From the NCBI GenBank assembly GCA_026981975.1, contig JALSHV010000001.1:1-33974 (forward strand): a stretch of DNA of 33,974 nt. The letters are read 5' to 3'. Positions 8,467 through 16,633 of this stretch are shown here, in pieces; within the stretch, counting starts at the first letter, position 1; each line of letters opens with the position of its first letter. A program made the position numbers and the translations under genes. A model generated the notes under the pieces. The model did no database searches. It saw nothing but the letters and a program-made list of their open reading frames with translations, and was not told where the DNA came from. Origin of the DNA: Aquificaceae bacterium (GTDB lineage: Bacteria; Aquificota; Aquificia; Aquificales; Aquificaceae).

Positions 8467-9447
8467 ATGAAGCGTCAAAGCATACCTATAGTAGATTTTC
8501 TAAGAGAAACGAAAGGTTCAATTCTCATACTTCCTCACGAAAACCCAGATGGAGATGCTTTGGGAAGCGCTCTTGCACTTTACCTGTTTCTTAAGAAAAA
8601 AGGGAAAAACGTTTCTGTAGGTTGTAAAGATAAAATACCCCATTTTTTGGATTTTATACCTCACACGGAGGAAATAATTAAAATACCCAATGGAAAGTTT
8701 TACGATATAGGCATAATAGTGGACTCCGCCGGATTTCATAGGGCGGGTGCAGATATAAGGGTAGCAAAGAAAATAAGAATTGATCACCATATAGGAGGTG
8801 AATTTCTAAGCCGTTACGATTACATAGATCCTAAAGCTCCAGCTACTGCTTCTCTAGTTTACGAACTGATTCTGGCTTGGGACGAAAGTGCTATTGATAA
8901 GGAAATAGCTACATGCCTTTACACGGGATTGGCTACCGATACGGGATTTTTCAGATACTCTAATACCAACGAATACACTTTTGAACTTGCAAAACGCCTT
9001 GTAGCTCAGGGAGCAGATCCCAATTACATTTACAGAATGTTCTCAGAAAGGGAATCCTTTAACAAGATGAAGTTAATATCAAAAGTGCTGGAAACTTTAA
9101 GTCTATACGAAGAAGGACTTGTTGCGGGGATAACCGTATACAGCAGATTTTTTAAAGAAACAGGAACAGAATACACAGACAGTGAAGGGCTTGTGAATTA
9201 CCCAAGATCAATAGAGGGTGTAGAAGTAGCCTTTGCTCTTATAGAGAAACCGGAAGAAGGGTTGTGGAAGGTATCTCTCAGAAGTAAAGAGTCCGTAGAT
9301 GTATCTAAGATAGCGGAACGCCTTGGTGGAGGAGGTCACAAATACGCTTCTGGGTGTAAGATTAAAACAACTTCACGGGAAAAAGCACTGAACTTATTGC
9401 TAAAAGAAATAAGAAAACAGCTCAAGTTTCAACACATAAAGAGCTGA
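8467..9447 (+). CDS. nrnA: DHH-family phosphoesterase (NrnA-like)
   Basis: This 326-residue protein has the DHH-DHHA1 architecture of NrnA, which degrades nanoRNA and 3'-phosphoadenosine 5'-phosphate (pAp). Metal ligands are seen in LPHENPDGDALGSA (H24, D28, D30), VDSAG (D86) and DHH (106-108). The DHHA1 substrate loop is GGGGHKYASGC from 287. A strong AAGGAGG lies just before the ATG. The 53-bp gap after ileS has no convincing terminator, so the two may be cotranscribed. The 3' end lies 2 bases from the converging secD stop. The split between oligoribonuclease and pAp phosphatase activities cannot be judged. pAp removal would suit a sulfur-assimilating cell. Confidence 0.9.
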   Translation: MKRQSIPIVDFLRETKGSILILPHENPDGDALGSALALYLFLKKKGKNVSVGCKDKIPHFLDFIPHTEEIIKIPNGKFYDIGIIVDSAGFHRAGADIRVAKKIRIDHHIGGEFLSRYDYIDPKAPATASLVYELILAWDESAIDKEIATCLYTGLATDTGFFRYSNTNEYTFELAKRLVAQGADPNYIYRMFSERESFNKMKLISKVLETLSLYEEGLVAGITVYSRFFKETGTEYTDSEGLVNYPRSIEGVEVAFALIEKPEEGLWKVSLRSKESVDVSKIAERLGGGGHKYASGCKIKTTSREKALNLLLKEIRKQLKFQHIKS

Positions 9448-9449
9448 AC

Positions 9450-10946
9450 TCACATCTTAAGCCATCTCTTTTTGGCAAGAATATCAAGAAAAACCTTAGC
9501 ATAGTAAACATTGGACAGAAAGCTGGCTACTGTTCCTATTGCTAAGGTTGTGGCGAATCCCTTAACGGGTCCACTACCAAACTGGAATAAGATTAAAGAT
9601 GCGACAAGTAAAGTTACATGAGTATCCCATACCGCACTCAGCGTTTTTTTGTAACCGAGTTCTACAGATTTTCTCAGAGTGTTTCCCAACCGGAGTTCTT
9701 CTCTTACTCTTTCAAATATAAGAACATTAGAATCAACCGCTATTCCCATATTAAGGATAATCCCTGCTATTCCCGGTAACGTTAAAGTTGCGGAAAGGCC
9801 TGCCAATCCCGCCCAGAGAAGAAGAGCATTAAGGAGTATTGACACGGTGGCTGAAACTCCTGCCATTTTATACCGGGAAATAACAATAAACAGAAGCAAT
9901 ATAAACCCCAAGATTCCAGCTTTTATACCCTGCTCTATAGCGTCTTTACCAAGAGACGGTCCTACCACCTTTTCTTGAAGGATACTGACACTTGTAGGCA
10001 GAGAACCCGTTCTGAGAATAAGGGCTAAATCTCTTACTTCCTGGGGTGTAAAGTTACCTGTTATTTGACCTCTGTCGGATATTCTGCTTTGAATGACGGG
10101 AGCTGATACAACTTCTCCCTCAAGAACTATAGCCAAGCGTTTACCTATGTTTCTTGAAGTAAAATCCCCAAATCTGTCAGCGGCTTCACTGGTAAGTTCA
10201 AATCCAACGGCAGGTCTGCCGAATTCGTCTTGTGAAGTATAGGCGGTTTTAAGATCAGCACCTTTTATTACAGGAATTCTATCTACAAGAAACCATTCAT
10301 TTCCTCCCCTTGAAGGGAGAATTTCCGTATCCTTTGTAAGTCTTCTTTCAAGATCTTCCTTAGAAAAAGAACTGTCTATTACAAGCCTGAGTTCCAAAGA
10401 GGCGGTGCTTCCTATTATCCTTTTAGCTCTTTCTATATCTAAAAAACCGGGAAGTTCTATTAAGATTCTCTCTTTGCCTAAGCGTGTTACAACAGGCTGA
10501 GCTACTCCTAATTTATCTATTCTGTTCCTCAAAACTTCTATGGTTTGATCTACTATGTCCTTTCTCAATCGTTCTATGTAGGCTTCCGAAAATCTAACAG
10601 AAAGAATACCCGCTGAGGGGTTTTCAATAATAACCTCCGATATCATCTGCTCAAGGGCAGAGCGTATGTAGGGAAGTTCTTTTTCCTCAAGATATTCTAT
10701 ATCTATCCTATCCTTGTAAATTACCACATCAAGGATTCTGAAACCTGCTTCTCTAAACTTAGATTCAATAAGTCTGGCGGTTTTTTCGTATTCTAAAATA
10801 ACAGCTCTTCTGTAATCAGGTTCTAATACTATAGAAATACCTCCTTTAAGATCAAGTCCAAGATTAACAGGTTTGTAAATTACTACACCAAGACAGATAA
10901 TTACTAAAACAAGTAAAGCGGTAAGATTGTAAAGGGCATTTCTCAT
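9450..10946 (-). CDS. secD: Protein translocase subunit SecD
   Basis: This 498-residue protein is an RND-related SecD, which with SecF uses the proton motive force to help proteins through SecYEG. It has one N-terminal membrane helix (about 7-27), the conserved NLGLDLKGGISIVLEPD, and a periplasmic P1 region ending in GNFTPQEVRDLALILRTGSLP. The C-terminal five-helix bundle carries GIAGIILNMGIAVDSNVLIFERVREELR with its key Asp. Length is near the short bacterial form. secF is not adjacent in the visible sequence, so the pair is either separate or unlinked. A TAGTAT -10-like hexamer lies 6 bases before the ATG and no Shine-Dalgarno is present. The gene is divergent from pabB across 31 bp. Confidence 0.96.
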   Translation of the reverse strand: MRNALYNLTALLVLVIICLGVVIYKPVNLGLDLKGGISIVLEPDYRRAVILEYEKTARLIESKFREAGFRILDVVIYKDRIDIEYLEEKELPYIRSALEQMISEVIIENPSAGILSVRFSEAYIERLRKDIVDQTIEVLRNRIDKLGVAQPVVTRLGKERILIELPGFLDIERAKRIIGSTASLELRLVIDSSFSKEDLERRLTKDTEILPSRGGNEWFLVDRIPVIKGADLKTAYTSQDEFGRPAVGFELTSEAADRFGDFTSRNIGKRLAIVLEGEVVSAPVIQSRISDRGQITGNFTPQEVRDLALILRTGSLPTSVSILQEKVVGPSLGKDAIEQGIKAGILGFILLLFIVISRYKMAGVSATVSILLNALLLWAGLAGLSATLTLPGIAGIILNMGIAVDSNVLIFERVREELRLGNTLRKSVELGYKKTLSAVWDTHVTLLVASLILFQFGSGPVKGFATTLAIGTVASFLSNVYYAKVFLDILAKKRWLKM

Positions 10947-10977
10947 CGGTAAATACTATCATACATTAACATATCCA
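10947..10977. promoter_or_regulatory. Compact divergent promoter region secD/pabB
   Basis: Only 31 bp separate the two start codons. On the minus strand TAGTAT (10953-10958) is 6 bases from the secD ATG. On the plus strand the best -10 is the weaker TAACAT (10967-10972), 5 bases from the pabB ATG. Neither gene has a Shine-Dalgarno. Confidence 0.4.
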
Positions 10978-12000
10978 ATGAGCCTGATAGTTTCAGGAGG
11001 TTGGTTCGGGAAAAAGGGACTTTACGAATTTGAAATTTTGAATACACACTTTCCTTCTTCTTTGGAAGAACTAAGAGATAAAAAAGGGTTTGTTCTCATA
11101 TCCTACGATTTTACAGAAAGGATACTCGGTGTTTCACTTAAAAAATCTCCACTTCCTCCTGTAGTCTTTTTTGAGATAGGGAATGGTAAGCCTGTTACAA
11201 GAAATTTATCAAAGCAGGTAAACCTTAAACCTATATGTTCCTCTCTTTCTGTAGAAGAATTTAAAGACAAGATAATTAAGATCAAAAGTTTCATAGAAAA
11301 AGGAGATGTTTATCAGATAAATCTTACTTGTGCTTTTAAATTCCTTCTTGAAGGAAATCCTGAAGATCTCTTCCTAAACTTTTATAAAAACCAACCTGTT
11401 CCCTACGCCTTTTTCCTTAAGACAGAAGATTTTTTTGTAATCTCCGGTTCTATGGAGCTTTTCTTAAAGAAAAGAGGTAAGCGTATAAGAAGTGAACCTA
11501 TTAAAGGAACGGGCAAGAGTTCAAGAGAAATAATCTCCAGTGAGAAGGAAAGGGCTGAGAATTTAATGATCACGGATATGATGAGAAATGATCTTGGAAA
11601 AATAGCTGTTTCGGGAACCGTTAAGGTAAGAGAGCTTTTCAAAGTAAGAAAGTTCAAAACTCTTTATCAAATGCACTCCACGGTAGAAGCAGAAACCCAT
11701 GCAGATATAGTAGACATACTAAAAGCAACATTCCCTCCCGCTTCTGTTACAGGAGCGCCTAAGTTCAGAGCGATTGAAATTATAGAAGAGCTTGAACCTC
11801 ACCCAAGAGGCTATTACTGCGGAGTTGGTGGTTTTATAAGTGAAAAAGGAAACTTCACTTTAAGTGTCCTTATAAGAACCGCTTTCGGTAGCGGTCCTTA
11901 TCTTACCTACTACACAGGTTGTGGTATAGTTTGGGATTCAGATCCCGAAAGGGAAGTTGAAGAGCTTTTTCTTAAAATGAAAGCTTTTTACAAAGGTTAA
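10978..12000 (+). CDS. pabB: Aminodeoxychorismate synthase component I
   Basis: This 340-residue chorismate-binding enzyme makes 4-amino-4-deoxychorismate for folate. The diagnostic PIKGT motif (174-178), with lysine K176 where anthranilate synthase has Ala, supports PabB over TrpE. It also has ITDMMRNDLGKIAVSGTVKV, TFPPASVTGAPKFRAIEIIEELE and GYYCGVGGFI. It is shorter than the approximately 450-residue enzymes and lacks much of the N-terminal TrpE-like domain, as in several compact PabB proteins. No PabC lyase domain is fused. The 3' end lies 2 bases from the converging hisIE stop. folD lies in another operon of the window. Confidence 0.9.
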   Translation: MSLIVSGGWFGKKGLYEFEILNTHFPSSLEELRDKKGFVLISYDFTERILGVSLKKSPLPPVVFFEIGNGKPVTRNLSKQVNLKPICSSLSVEEFKDKIIKIKSFIEKGDVYQINLTCAFKFLLEGNPEDLFLNFYKNQPVPYAFFLKTEDFFVISGSMELFLKKRGKRIRSEPIKGTGKSSREIISSEKERAENLMITDMMRNDLGKIAVSGTVKVRELFKVRKFKTLYQMHSTVEAETHADIVDILKATFPPASVTGAPKFRAIEIIEELEPHPRGYYCGVGGFISEKGNFTLSVLIRTAFGSGPYLTYYTGCGIVWDSDPEREVEELFLKMKAFYKG

Positions 12001-12002
12001 TA

Positions 12003-12620
12003 TCATCTCATTCTCTCTATAAGCTTTTCCATAACTTCTTTAATATCTGTATTAGTTAAAGTCAGTGCCAAAATGAAAACATACAACATATCCGCAGCTT
12101 CGGAAACTATGTCTTTTTTAATACCATTTTTGAAGGCAATAAGGCATTCTATCGCTTCTTCACCGAATTTTTGAAGCACTCTATCCGTTCCAGATTCAAC
12201 TAACTGAACAGTATAAGAATCTGGCGGTTTTTTCTCAATACGATCTTTCAATATTTCCTGAAGGCGAAAAAGAGCTTCAAAAGGGAGGGGTTTGCTAACT
12301 TTTTCTCCGCTTATACTTCTAAAAAAGCAGTTTCTTTCTCCTGTATGACAGGCTTTGTTTAAGTTCTGTTCTATTACATAGATAAGTGCGTCTTCATCAC
12401 AGTCTATTCTTACCTCCCTTACCCTTTGAACTTCTCCGGAAGTTTCGCCTTTTTTCCACACTTTACCCCTACTTCTGGAAAAGTAATGTGCGTATCCCGT
12501 CTCTAAGGTTTTTTTAAGAGCTTCTCTATTTGCCCAAGCCATCATTCGTATTTCCCCTGTTCTGTAATCCTGTGCTATTACGGGAATAAGTCCTGCGTTG
12601 TTAAACTTAGGATCTATCAC
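12003..12620 (-). CDS. hisIE: Bifunctional phosphoribosyl-AMP cyclohydrolase / phosphoribosyl-ATP pyrophosphatase
   Basis: This 205-residue fusion performs steps 2 and 3 of histidine biosynthesis. The HisI part (about 1-110) has [27 protein letters not shown] and its metal ligands C74, D75 and D77 in DCDEDALI, plus C91 and C98 in [10 protein letters not shown]. The HisE part (about 118-205) has the helical [15 protein letters not shown] and [13 protein letters not shown] of the pyrophosphatase. It begins with GTG, and the GTGA overlap with the hemE stop (12617-12620) shows translational coupling. No other his gene is present, in keeping with a dispersed histidine pathway. Confidence 0.95.
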   Translation of the reverse strand: MIDPKFNNAGLIPVIAQDYRTGEIRMMAWANREALKKTLETGYAHYFSRSRGKVWKKGETSGEVQRVREVRIDCDEDALIYVIEQNLNKACHTGERNCFFRSISGEKVSKPLPFEALFRLQEILKDRIEKKPPDSYTVQLVESGTDRVLQKFGEEAIECLIAFKNGIKKDIVSEAADMLYVFILALTLTNTDIKEVMEKLIERMR

Positions 12621-13627
12621 AGTCTATACCCCTTTACTGTGTCCACCAACAATTTGACTTTTTTAAAATCCATATCCGGTGCAAGACCGTGTCCGAGGTT
12701 AAATACATACCCGCTCTTTCTGGGTATAGATCTGAGCAGTTGAAGAGTTTTAAGCTTTATGGTTTCCTCAGAAGCGTAAAGAACAGAAGGATCTAAATTT
12801 CCCTGAAAAGCTTTGTCAGTTTTCAGCATTTCCAAGGATAAATCTACACTCCAATCCACGGAAAGAACATCTGCTTTAGTTTTTCTGAGAAGATCCACAA
12901 AAGAAGAAGATCCCCTGAAGAAGTAAATAACGGGTGTGTCAAATTTGGTTTTAATTCTACTGAGGAGTTCTTCTACATAGGGAAGGACTGATTCTTCGTA
13001 ATCCGCACGGGAGAGATGCAAAGTCCAACTGTCAAAGATTTGCACTACATCTGCTCCTGCTTCTATTTGAGCTGATAAATAATCACCTATTGTCAACGTT
13101 AGTATTTCCATAAGCCTGCTGAAGTCATACTCTCTTTCCCACATAAATACTTTTGTTCTTCTAAAATCCGTGCTGGATTTTCCTTCTACTAAGTAGCTAA
13201 GTAGTGTAAAGGGCGCACCCGCAAAGCCTATAACGGGAACTTCTTGTTGAAACTGCTTTAACTTTTTTATGATTTCGTAAACGTAACTGTTTTCGGAAGG
13301 GTTATACTTTTTCAAATCGGATACTTTTCCGCTCCAGTGCAGTTTGGGTCCTTCGTTTTCCGCAAACTCAATACCTACACCGAGAACCTCAAGAGGAACA
13401 AGAATATCGGAAAAGATAATAATAGCGTCTACTTCAAGAAGCTCTAAAGGAAGGAGTGAAACTCTTACGGCGGAATCTACGTTTTTACAAAAGCTTACAA
13501 AATCCCTTTCTCTTTGTCTTATATCTCTGTATTCCTTCATGTATCTTCCCGCTTGGCGCATAAGCCAAACGGGAAACCGCTCTATTTTCTCACCTTTAAT
13601 AGCCCTAAGAAGAAGATTGTTTTTCAT
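12617..13627 (-). CDS. hemE: Uroporphyrinogen decarboxylase
   Basis: This 336-residue enzyme converts uroporphyrinogen III to coproporphyrinogen III in haem synthesis. The N-terminus is typical: [30 protein letters not shown], with the substrate-binding RQAGRY at 24-29. It is followed by [27 protein letters not shown], and the C-terminal [12 protein letters not shown]. The ATG at 13627 is fixed by this homology. It lies directly after the T-run of the porin terminator and has no Shine-Dalgarno, so expression probably depends on read-through or on a promoter in the hairpin region. It is coupled to hisIE by a GTGA overlap. Confidence 0.96.
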   Translation of the reverse strand: MKNNLLLRAIKGEKIERFPVWLMRQAGRYMKEYRDIRQRERDFVSFCKNVDSAVRVSLLPLELLEVDAIIIFSDILVPLEVLGVGIEFAENEGPKLHWSGKVSDLKKYNPSENSYVYEIIKKLKQFQQEVPVIGFAGAPFTLLSYLVEGKSSTDFRRTKVFMWEREYDFSRLMEILTLTIGDYLSAQIEAGADVVQIFDSWTLHLSRADYEESVLPYVEELLSRIKTKFDTPVIYFFRGSSSFVDLLRKTKADVLSVDWSVDLSLEMLKTDKAFQGNLDPSVLYASEETIKLKTLQLLRSIPRKSGYVFNLGHGLAPDMDFKKVKLLVDTVKGYRL

Positions 13628-13656
13628 AAAAAAATACCCCGCCTTATAAGGCGGGG
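13628..13656 (-). terminator. Rho-independent terminator after the porin gene
   Basis: CCCCGCCTTATAAGGCGGGG (13637-13656) is a perfect 20-bp palindrome beginning 15 bases after the porin stop. On the minus strand it is followed by TA and then seven T residues. The T-run ends exactly at the hemE ATG. Confidence 0.85.
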
Positions 13657-13671
13657 TTCCTTAGGATTTTA

Positions 13672-14808
13672 TCAGAAGAAATACCAGAAAGCCAGCGTAA
13701 CGTCTGTTACGTCCTTGGTGTTTGGTGCTTCGTTCTTTATCTGATCTATGGATAAGGATATTCTGTTTCCTACACCTTTAACATACAGCTGTCCTGCTAA
13801 ACCCATTGTAGTAGCTTTGTAGCCTCCGTTAGCAGTTTTTGGATCGGATTGTGCCCATCTGAAGGTAATCGCAGGTTTTCCGAGCATTGTCTTTTGATTA
13901 AAGAGAACCTGTCCTTGAACAAGAAGTCCCTTTCTGTCATCATCAGGGTTTCCTCTGAAATCTTTGTGATCCACATAGCCTATTTGCAGGTTCGGGGTTA
14001 CTGTTCCTAAGTTCTGTTCCCACATCAGATCTACACCCAAGGATTTGTTATTTGCTGTCCCTGTCTTTTGAGTGAAATAGGCTATTCCTAAGGCGAGTGT
14101 ATTCTGCTTTCCTAAATAGGTTTCTCTCAAAACGTAACCGGGATGTCCTTTATAGCCCGCCATTACGGGTGCAAATTCTACTCTTAATCCGTAACCTGTT
14201 TTGGCATTGTTAACGGAAGTCTCATCTCTCATATCCACTACGGTAAGGTAATACTTAAACAATCCATCTGCTACTTTTCCCCATGCGGTTACTTGCGGAG
14301 AACGTGAGCCTGATCTTGGTGCTCTTTCTACAGCTGGGTTTGTAAAGGGATTTGCCGCTAGAACAGGCGTCCCTGCAGCATCTGGTCTGCTTTTACCTAA
14401 ACCTACAGGCATCAAAAGAGACCAACCCATGTATATACCAGAATTCAGCTGGAAGGGTAACTTGTAAAGTCCCGCCATGAGTTTAAATTCCTTAGCAAAG
14501 TCAAGAAGAACATAAGCGTCAATGATTTCAAAATTGTCTCCTGCGTTATTGGTGAATTCCGCCTGCCAACCCCATTTGAACACTTTGGAGATATTCCCTT
14601 TTGCGTAAAGTCGGGTGTCCGGGACACCTAAGATTAAATCAGCCTTGTCTGGGTCCCCTATACTTCCCAAATATGTAGCATGGATTTTTCCTCTGAACCC
14701 AAAGTTAAGAGATTTACCCTCACCCAAGTCTATCTTTGCTGCCTGTGCTTGTCCTGCAAAAATCCCTGCACCCAGTATGGCCGCCACTGCTAAGTAGCTC
14801 TTCTTCAT
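13672..14808 (-). CDS. Outer-membrane porin
   Basis: This 378-residue protein has a clear Sec signal peptide (MKKSYLAVAAILGAGIFAGQAQA, cleavage likely after about residue 23). The mature part has alternating hydrophobic/polar strands, and the protein ends FWYFF, the terminal aromatic signature recognised by the BAM complex. It looks like a phosphate-selective or general-diffusion type beta-barrel of about 16 strands. The transported solute is unknown. GAGGAGGG lies a few bases before the ATG, and a near-consensus promoter lies 36-65 bases upstream, so it should be abundant. A strong terminator follows. Two palindromic sites upstream (14901-14953) suggest regulation. Confidence 0.88.
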   Translation of the reverse strand: MKKSYLAVAAILGAGIFAGQAQAAKIDLGEGKSLNFGFRGKIHATYLGSIGDPDKADLILGVPDTRLYAKGNISKVFKWGWQAEFTNNAGDNFEIIDAYVLLDFAKEFKLMAGLYKLPFQLNSGIYMGWSLLMPVGLGKSRPDAAGTPVLAANPFTNPAVERAPRSGSRSPQVTAWGKVADGLFKYYLTVVDMRDETSVNNAKTGYGLRVEFAPVMAGYKGHPGYVLRETYLGKQNTLALGIAYFTQKTGTANNKSLGVDLMWEQNLGTVTPNLQIGYVDHKDFRGNPDDDRKGLLVQGQVLFNQKTMLGKPAITFRWAQSDPKTANGGYKATTMGLAGQLYVKGVGNRISLSIDQIKNEAPNTKDVTDVTLAFWYFF

Positions 14809-14843
14809 AGTTTTACCCTCCTCTTTAAAATTTTTTCTCTGTC

Positions 14844-14873
14844 ATTATAGACATGTCTTTTCTTTTTTGTCAA
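14844..14873 (-). promoter_or_regulatory. Near-consensus sigma-70 promoter of the porin gene
   Basis: On the minus strand TTGACA (14868-14873) and TATAAT (14844-14849) are separated by 18 bases. The spacer starts next to the -10 with the palindrome GACATGTC. This is the best promoter in the window. Confidence 0.85.
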
Positions 14874-14900
14874 GTCTTTTTGTATCAAGGCTTAGGCAGT

Positions 14901-14953
14901 TGCATAATTGCAAAAGTGCTGAGGGATATTTATTATTTTTTTGCAAATTTGCA
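14901..14953. promoter_or_regulatory. Paired TGCA-N4-TGCA operator-like palindromes
   Basis: TGCATAATTGCA (14901-14912) and TGCAAATTTGCA (14942-14953) have the same layout, and their centres are 41 bp apart, about four helical turns. The first can be read as TTGCA-N4-TGCAA, the geometry of CRP/FNR-family boxes. Relative to the predicted porin start (about 14837) the centres fall near -70 and -111. The second also covers the presumed -35 of the 34-aa gene. The regulator is unknown. Confidence 0.45.
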
Positions 14954-14983
14954 GATTTTAAACTCGGGTTATAAGTTTTAATT

Positions 14984-15088
14984 ATGAGATTGTTAGATTT
15001 TCTTTTGCTTGTATTAATCACAGGCACAGGTTTTTATCTTTTCTGGAGAGGAATTAGAAAAAAAGGCAAAGGAGAGTGTTGTAATTGA
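14984..15088 (+). CDS. Tiny Cys-tailed membrane protein, 34 aa
   Basis: A short frame between the porin promoter and the TPR lipoprotein gene encodes a hydrophobic helix (about LLDFLLLVLITGTGFYLF) followed by a basic tail WRGIRKKGKG and a terminal ECCN. The layout of one helix, a Lys/Gly hinge and a C-terminal Cys cluster resembles the small FeoB-associated Cys-rich membrane proteins, but no feo gene is near and the tail is very short. TATAAG (14970-14975) lies 8 bases before the ATG and there is no Shine-Dalgarno, so it would be leaderless. It ends 1 base from the converging TPR gene. Coding is plausible but not proven. Confidence 0.5.
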   Translation: MRLLDFLLLVLITGTGFYLFWRGIRKKGKGECCN

Positions 15089-15089
15089 A

Positions 15090-16100
15090 TTATTCAGTTT
15101 CCACTATAAAACCGTATAAGTTATAGTTTTTCAATTTTTCCAGTTCTTTCTGAGCTTTTTCCCTTGAAGGGAATCTACCGTATATGACCTTGTATATGCC
15201 GGAAACCTCAACAATTGAAAAGTCTTTCAAGCCCTTAGCTTTCAGTTTCTCAGTGAAAGCTTCCGCCCTGCTTCTGGTAGAAAAGGCTGCTATTTGGATA
15301 CCGAATTTTTCACCAGTCTTTTTTTGCATAGATCTCCTTTTCAGAGTTTGTTTTTGCTCTTCCACAAGAACCTTACTGAGTATTTCATAAGCTTGTGTTC
15401 TTTGTAAATTGTTCGCCTGCCTGTTTTCTATTACCATCTTTACAGCTTCCTTTGCTTTACTGAATCTGCCGGTTTCATAGTAAATTCTTGCAAGACTCAG
15501 ATAAACTTCCGGACTTCCAAAATTGTTGGATATTAAGACTCTGTAAAGTCTTTCAGCCTTATCGTATTCTTTGGCGTCCATGTAAGCGCTTCCTAATTCT
15601 AATTGAGCTTCTATAAACAGAGGATTATAAGCGGTGGCTTTTTTTAAGTATTCCCTATAGTTTTCCACATCACCCATATCTTTGTAAACCCTTGCAAGAT
15701 GGTAGAAGGCAACGTGTTTTTTATCAAAGATTTCATCACGCACAGCATCTTTCAAATAAGAGATAGCTTCTTTGTAGTTTTTTTTTCGGAAGTATAAAAC
15801 CCCTAAGTTCATCTTTGCTTCGGAAAATTGTGGATCTATTTCTAAAACCTTTTTAAAAGCCCTTTCCGCCTTGGAGTATTCTTCTACTTCCATGTAGGTA
15901 AGTCCCAAAGCATTCCACACCTTGGGTTCTTTCGGAGCTACCCGGGAAGCTCTGTAAAGGTAAGATATAGCTTCGGAGTAATTCTTGGCGTAAAAAGACG
16001 ACATTCCCAGATCATACAGATATCTCCAATCCTGAGCGGTATCTTTCTTCACAGAACAGGAAAGTAAAGTTAAAAGTATAAAAACAGAAATAATTCTCAT
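15090..16100 (-). CDS. TPR-repeat lipoprotein with C-terminal SPOR domain
   Basis: This 336-residue protein has a lipoprotein signal (MRIISVFILLTLLSC, lipobox Cys15). About six or seven tetratricopeptide repeats follow (roughly 25-245; for example WNALGLTYMEVEEYSKAERAF and AKMNLGVLYFRKKNYKEAISYL). It ends with a SPOR domain (about 262-336: FGIQIAAFSTRSRAEAF ... YKVIYGRFPSREKAQKEL). SPOR domains bind denuded septal peptidoglycan, so the protein probably works in the periplasm in cell-wall remodelling or division. It is coupled by ATGA to another SPOR protein upstream, at the end of the six-gene minus-strand run. The exact partner enzymes are unknown. Confidence 0.88.
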   Translation of the reverse strand: MRIISVFILLTLLSCSVKKDTAQDWRYLYDLGMSSFYAKNYSEAISYLYRASRVAPKEPKVWNALGLTYMEVEEYSKAERAFKKVLEIDPQFSEAKMNLGVLYFRKKNYKEAISYLKDAVRDEIFDKKHVAFYHLARVYKDMGDVENYREYLKKATAYNPLFIEAQLELGSAYMDAKEYDKAERLYRVLISNNFGSPEVYLSLARIYYETGRFSKAKEAVKMVIENRQANNLQRTQAYEILSKVLVEEQKQTLKRRSMQKKTGEKFGIQIAAFSTRSRAEAFTEKLKAKGLKDFSIVEVSGIYKVIYGRFPSREKAQKELEKLKNYNLYGFIVETE

Positions 16101-16621
16101 TTAACTATAAAAGCTCCGCTAAAATTCTTACGCGCTGTTTTTAAAGCAGTTTTTAAATCTTTAGCTTTAAGCCGTATCCTTACCTTGTAGAGTCCCCTTT
16201 CTTCAACTATGAAAGCGGAGAAACCCTTTTTCTTAGCTTCATTTAAGCTTCTCTGAGCGTTGTTCTTTCTTTTAAAAGCTCCTATCTGAGCTATATATTC
16301 TTTTAAAACTACTGCCTTTTTAGCAGTTGGCTTTTTCTCAGGTTCTTTTTTTACTTCCTTTGCCTTCTGAATCTCCCGAGCTTTGGCTTTTTCTTTTCTT
16401 GGTTCAGGAGTTTTTTTTACCTGCTGAGGTTTAGGAGTCTGAGGTTTTACCTGCTCCGTTTTAGGTTTAATTTGAACAGGAGGCTTACTCCTAACAACCG
16501 GCGGAGGAGAGGCTTTTCTTTCTTGGGATTCAAGCCACGTGTTCACACCTAAGTAAAAGAAAACGAGCGCTACCAGAATTCCTAACAGTAAAACCAATCT
16601 GTGCTTTTGGAGCTTTTGCAT
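16097..16621 (-). CDS. SPOR-domain inner-membrane protein (FtsN/DedD-like layout)
   Basis: This 174-residue protein has a short cytoplasmic head and one membrane helix (about 9-27). A long Lys/Pro-rich linker follows (about 38-103, with repeats such as PKPQQVKKTPEPRKEK), and a C-terminal SPOR domain (about 107-174: YIAQIGAFKRKNNAQRSL ... LYKVRIRLKAKDLKTAL). This is the topology of FtsN and DedD, which bind septal peptidoglycan, but no FtsN-type essential helix can be identified. It lies 12 bases after argS and overlaps the TPR-SPOR gene by 4 bases, so two SPOR proteins are made together. The high Lys content suits a wall-binding linker. Confidence 0.87.
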   Translation of the reverse strand: MQKLQKHRLVLLLGILVALVFFYLGVNTWLESQERKASPPPVVRSKPPVQIKPKTEQVKPQTPKPQQVKKTPEPRKEKAKAREIQKAKEVKKEPEKKPTAKKAVVLKEYIAQIGAFKRKNNAQRSLNEAKKKGFSAFIVEERGLYKVRIRLKAKDLKTALKTARKNFSGAFIVK

Positions 16622-16633
16622 TTTTAATCCCCC

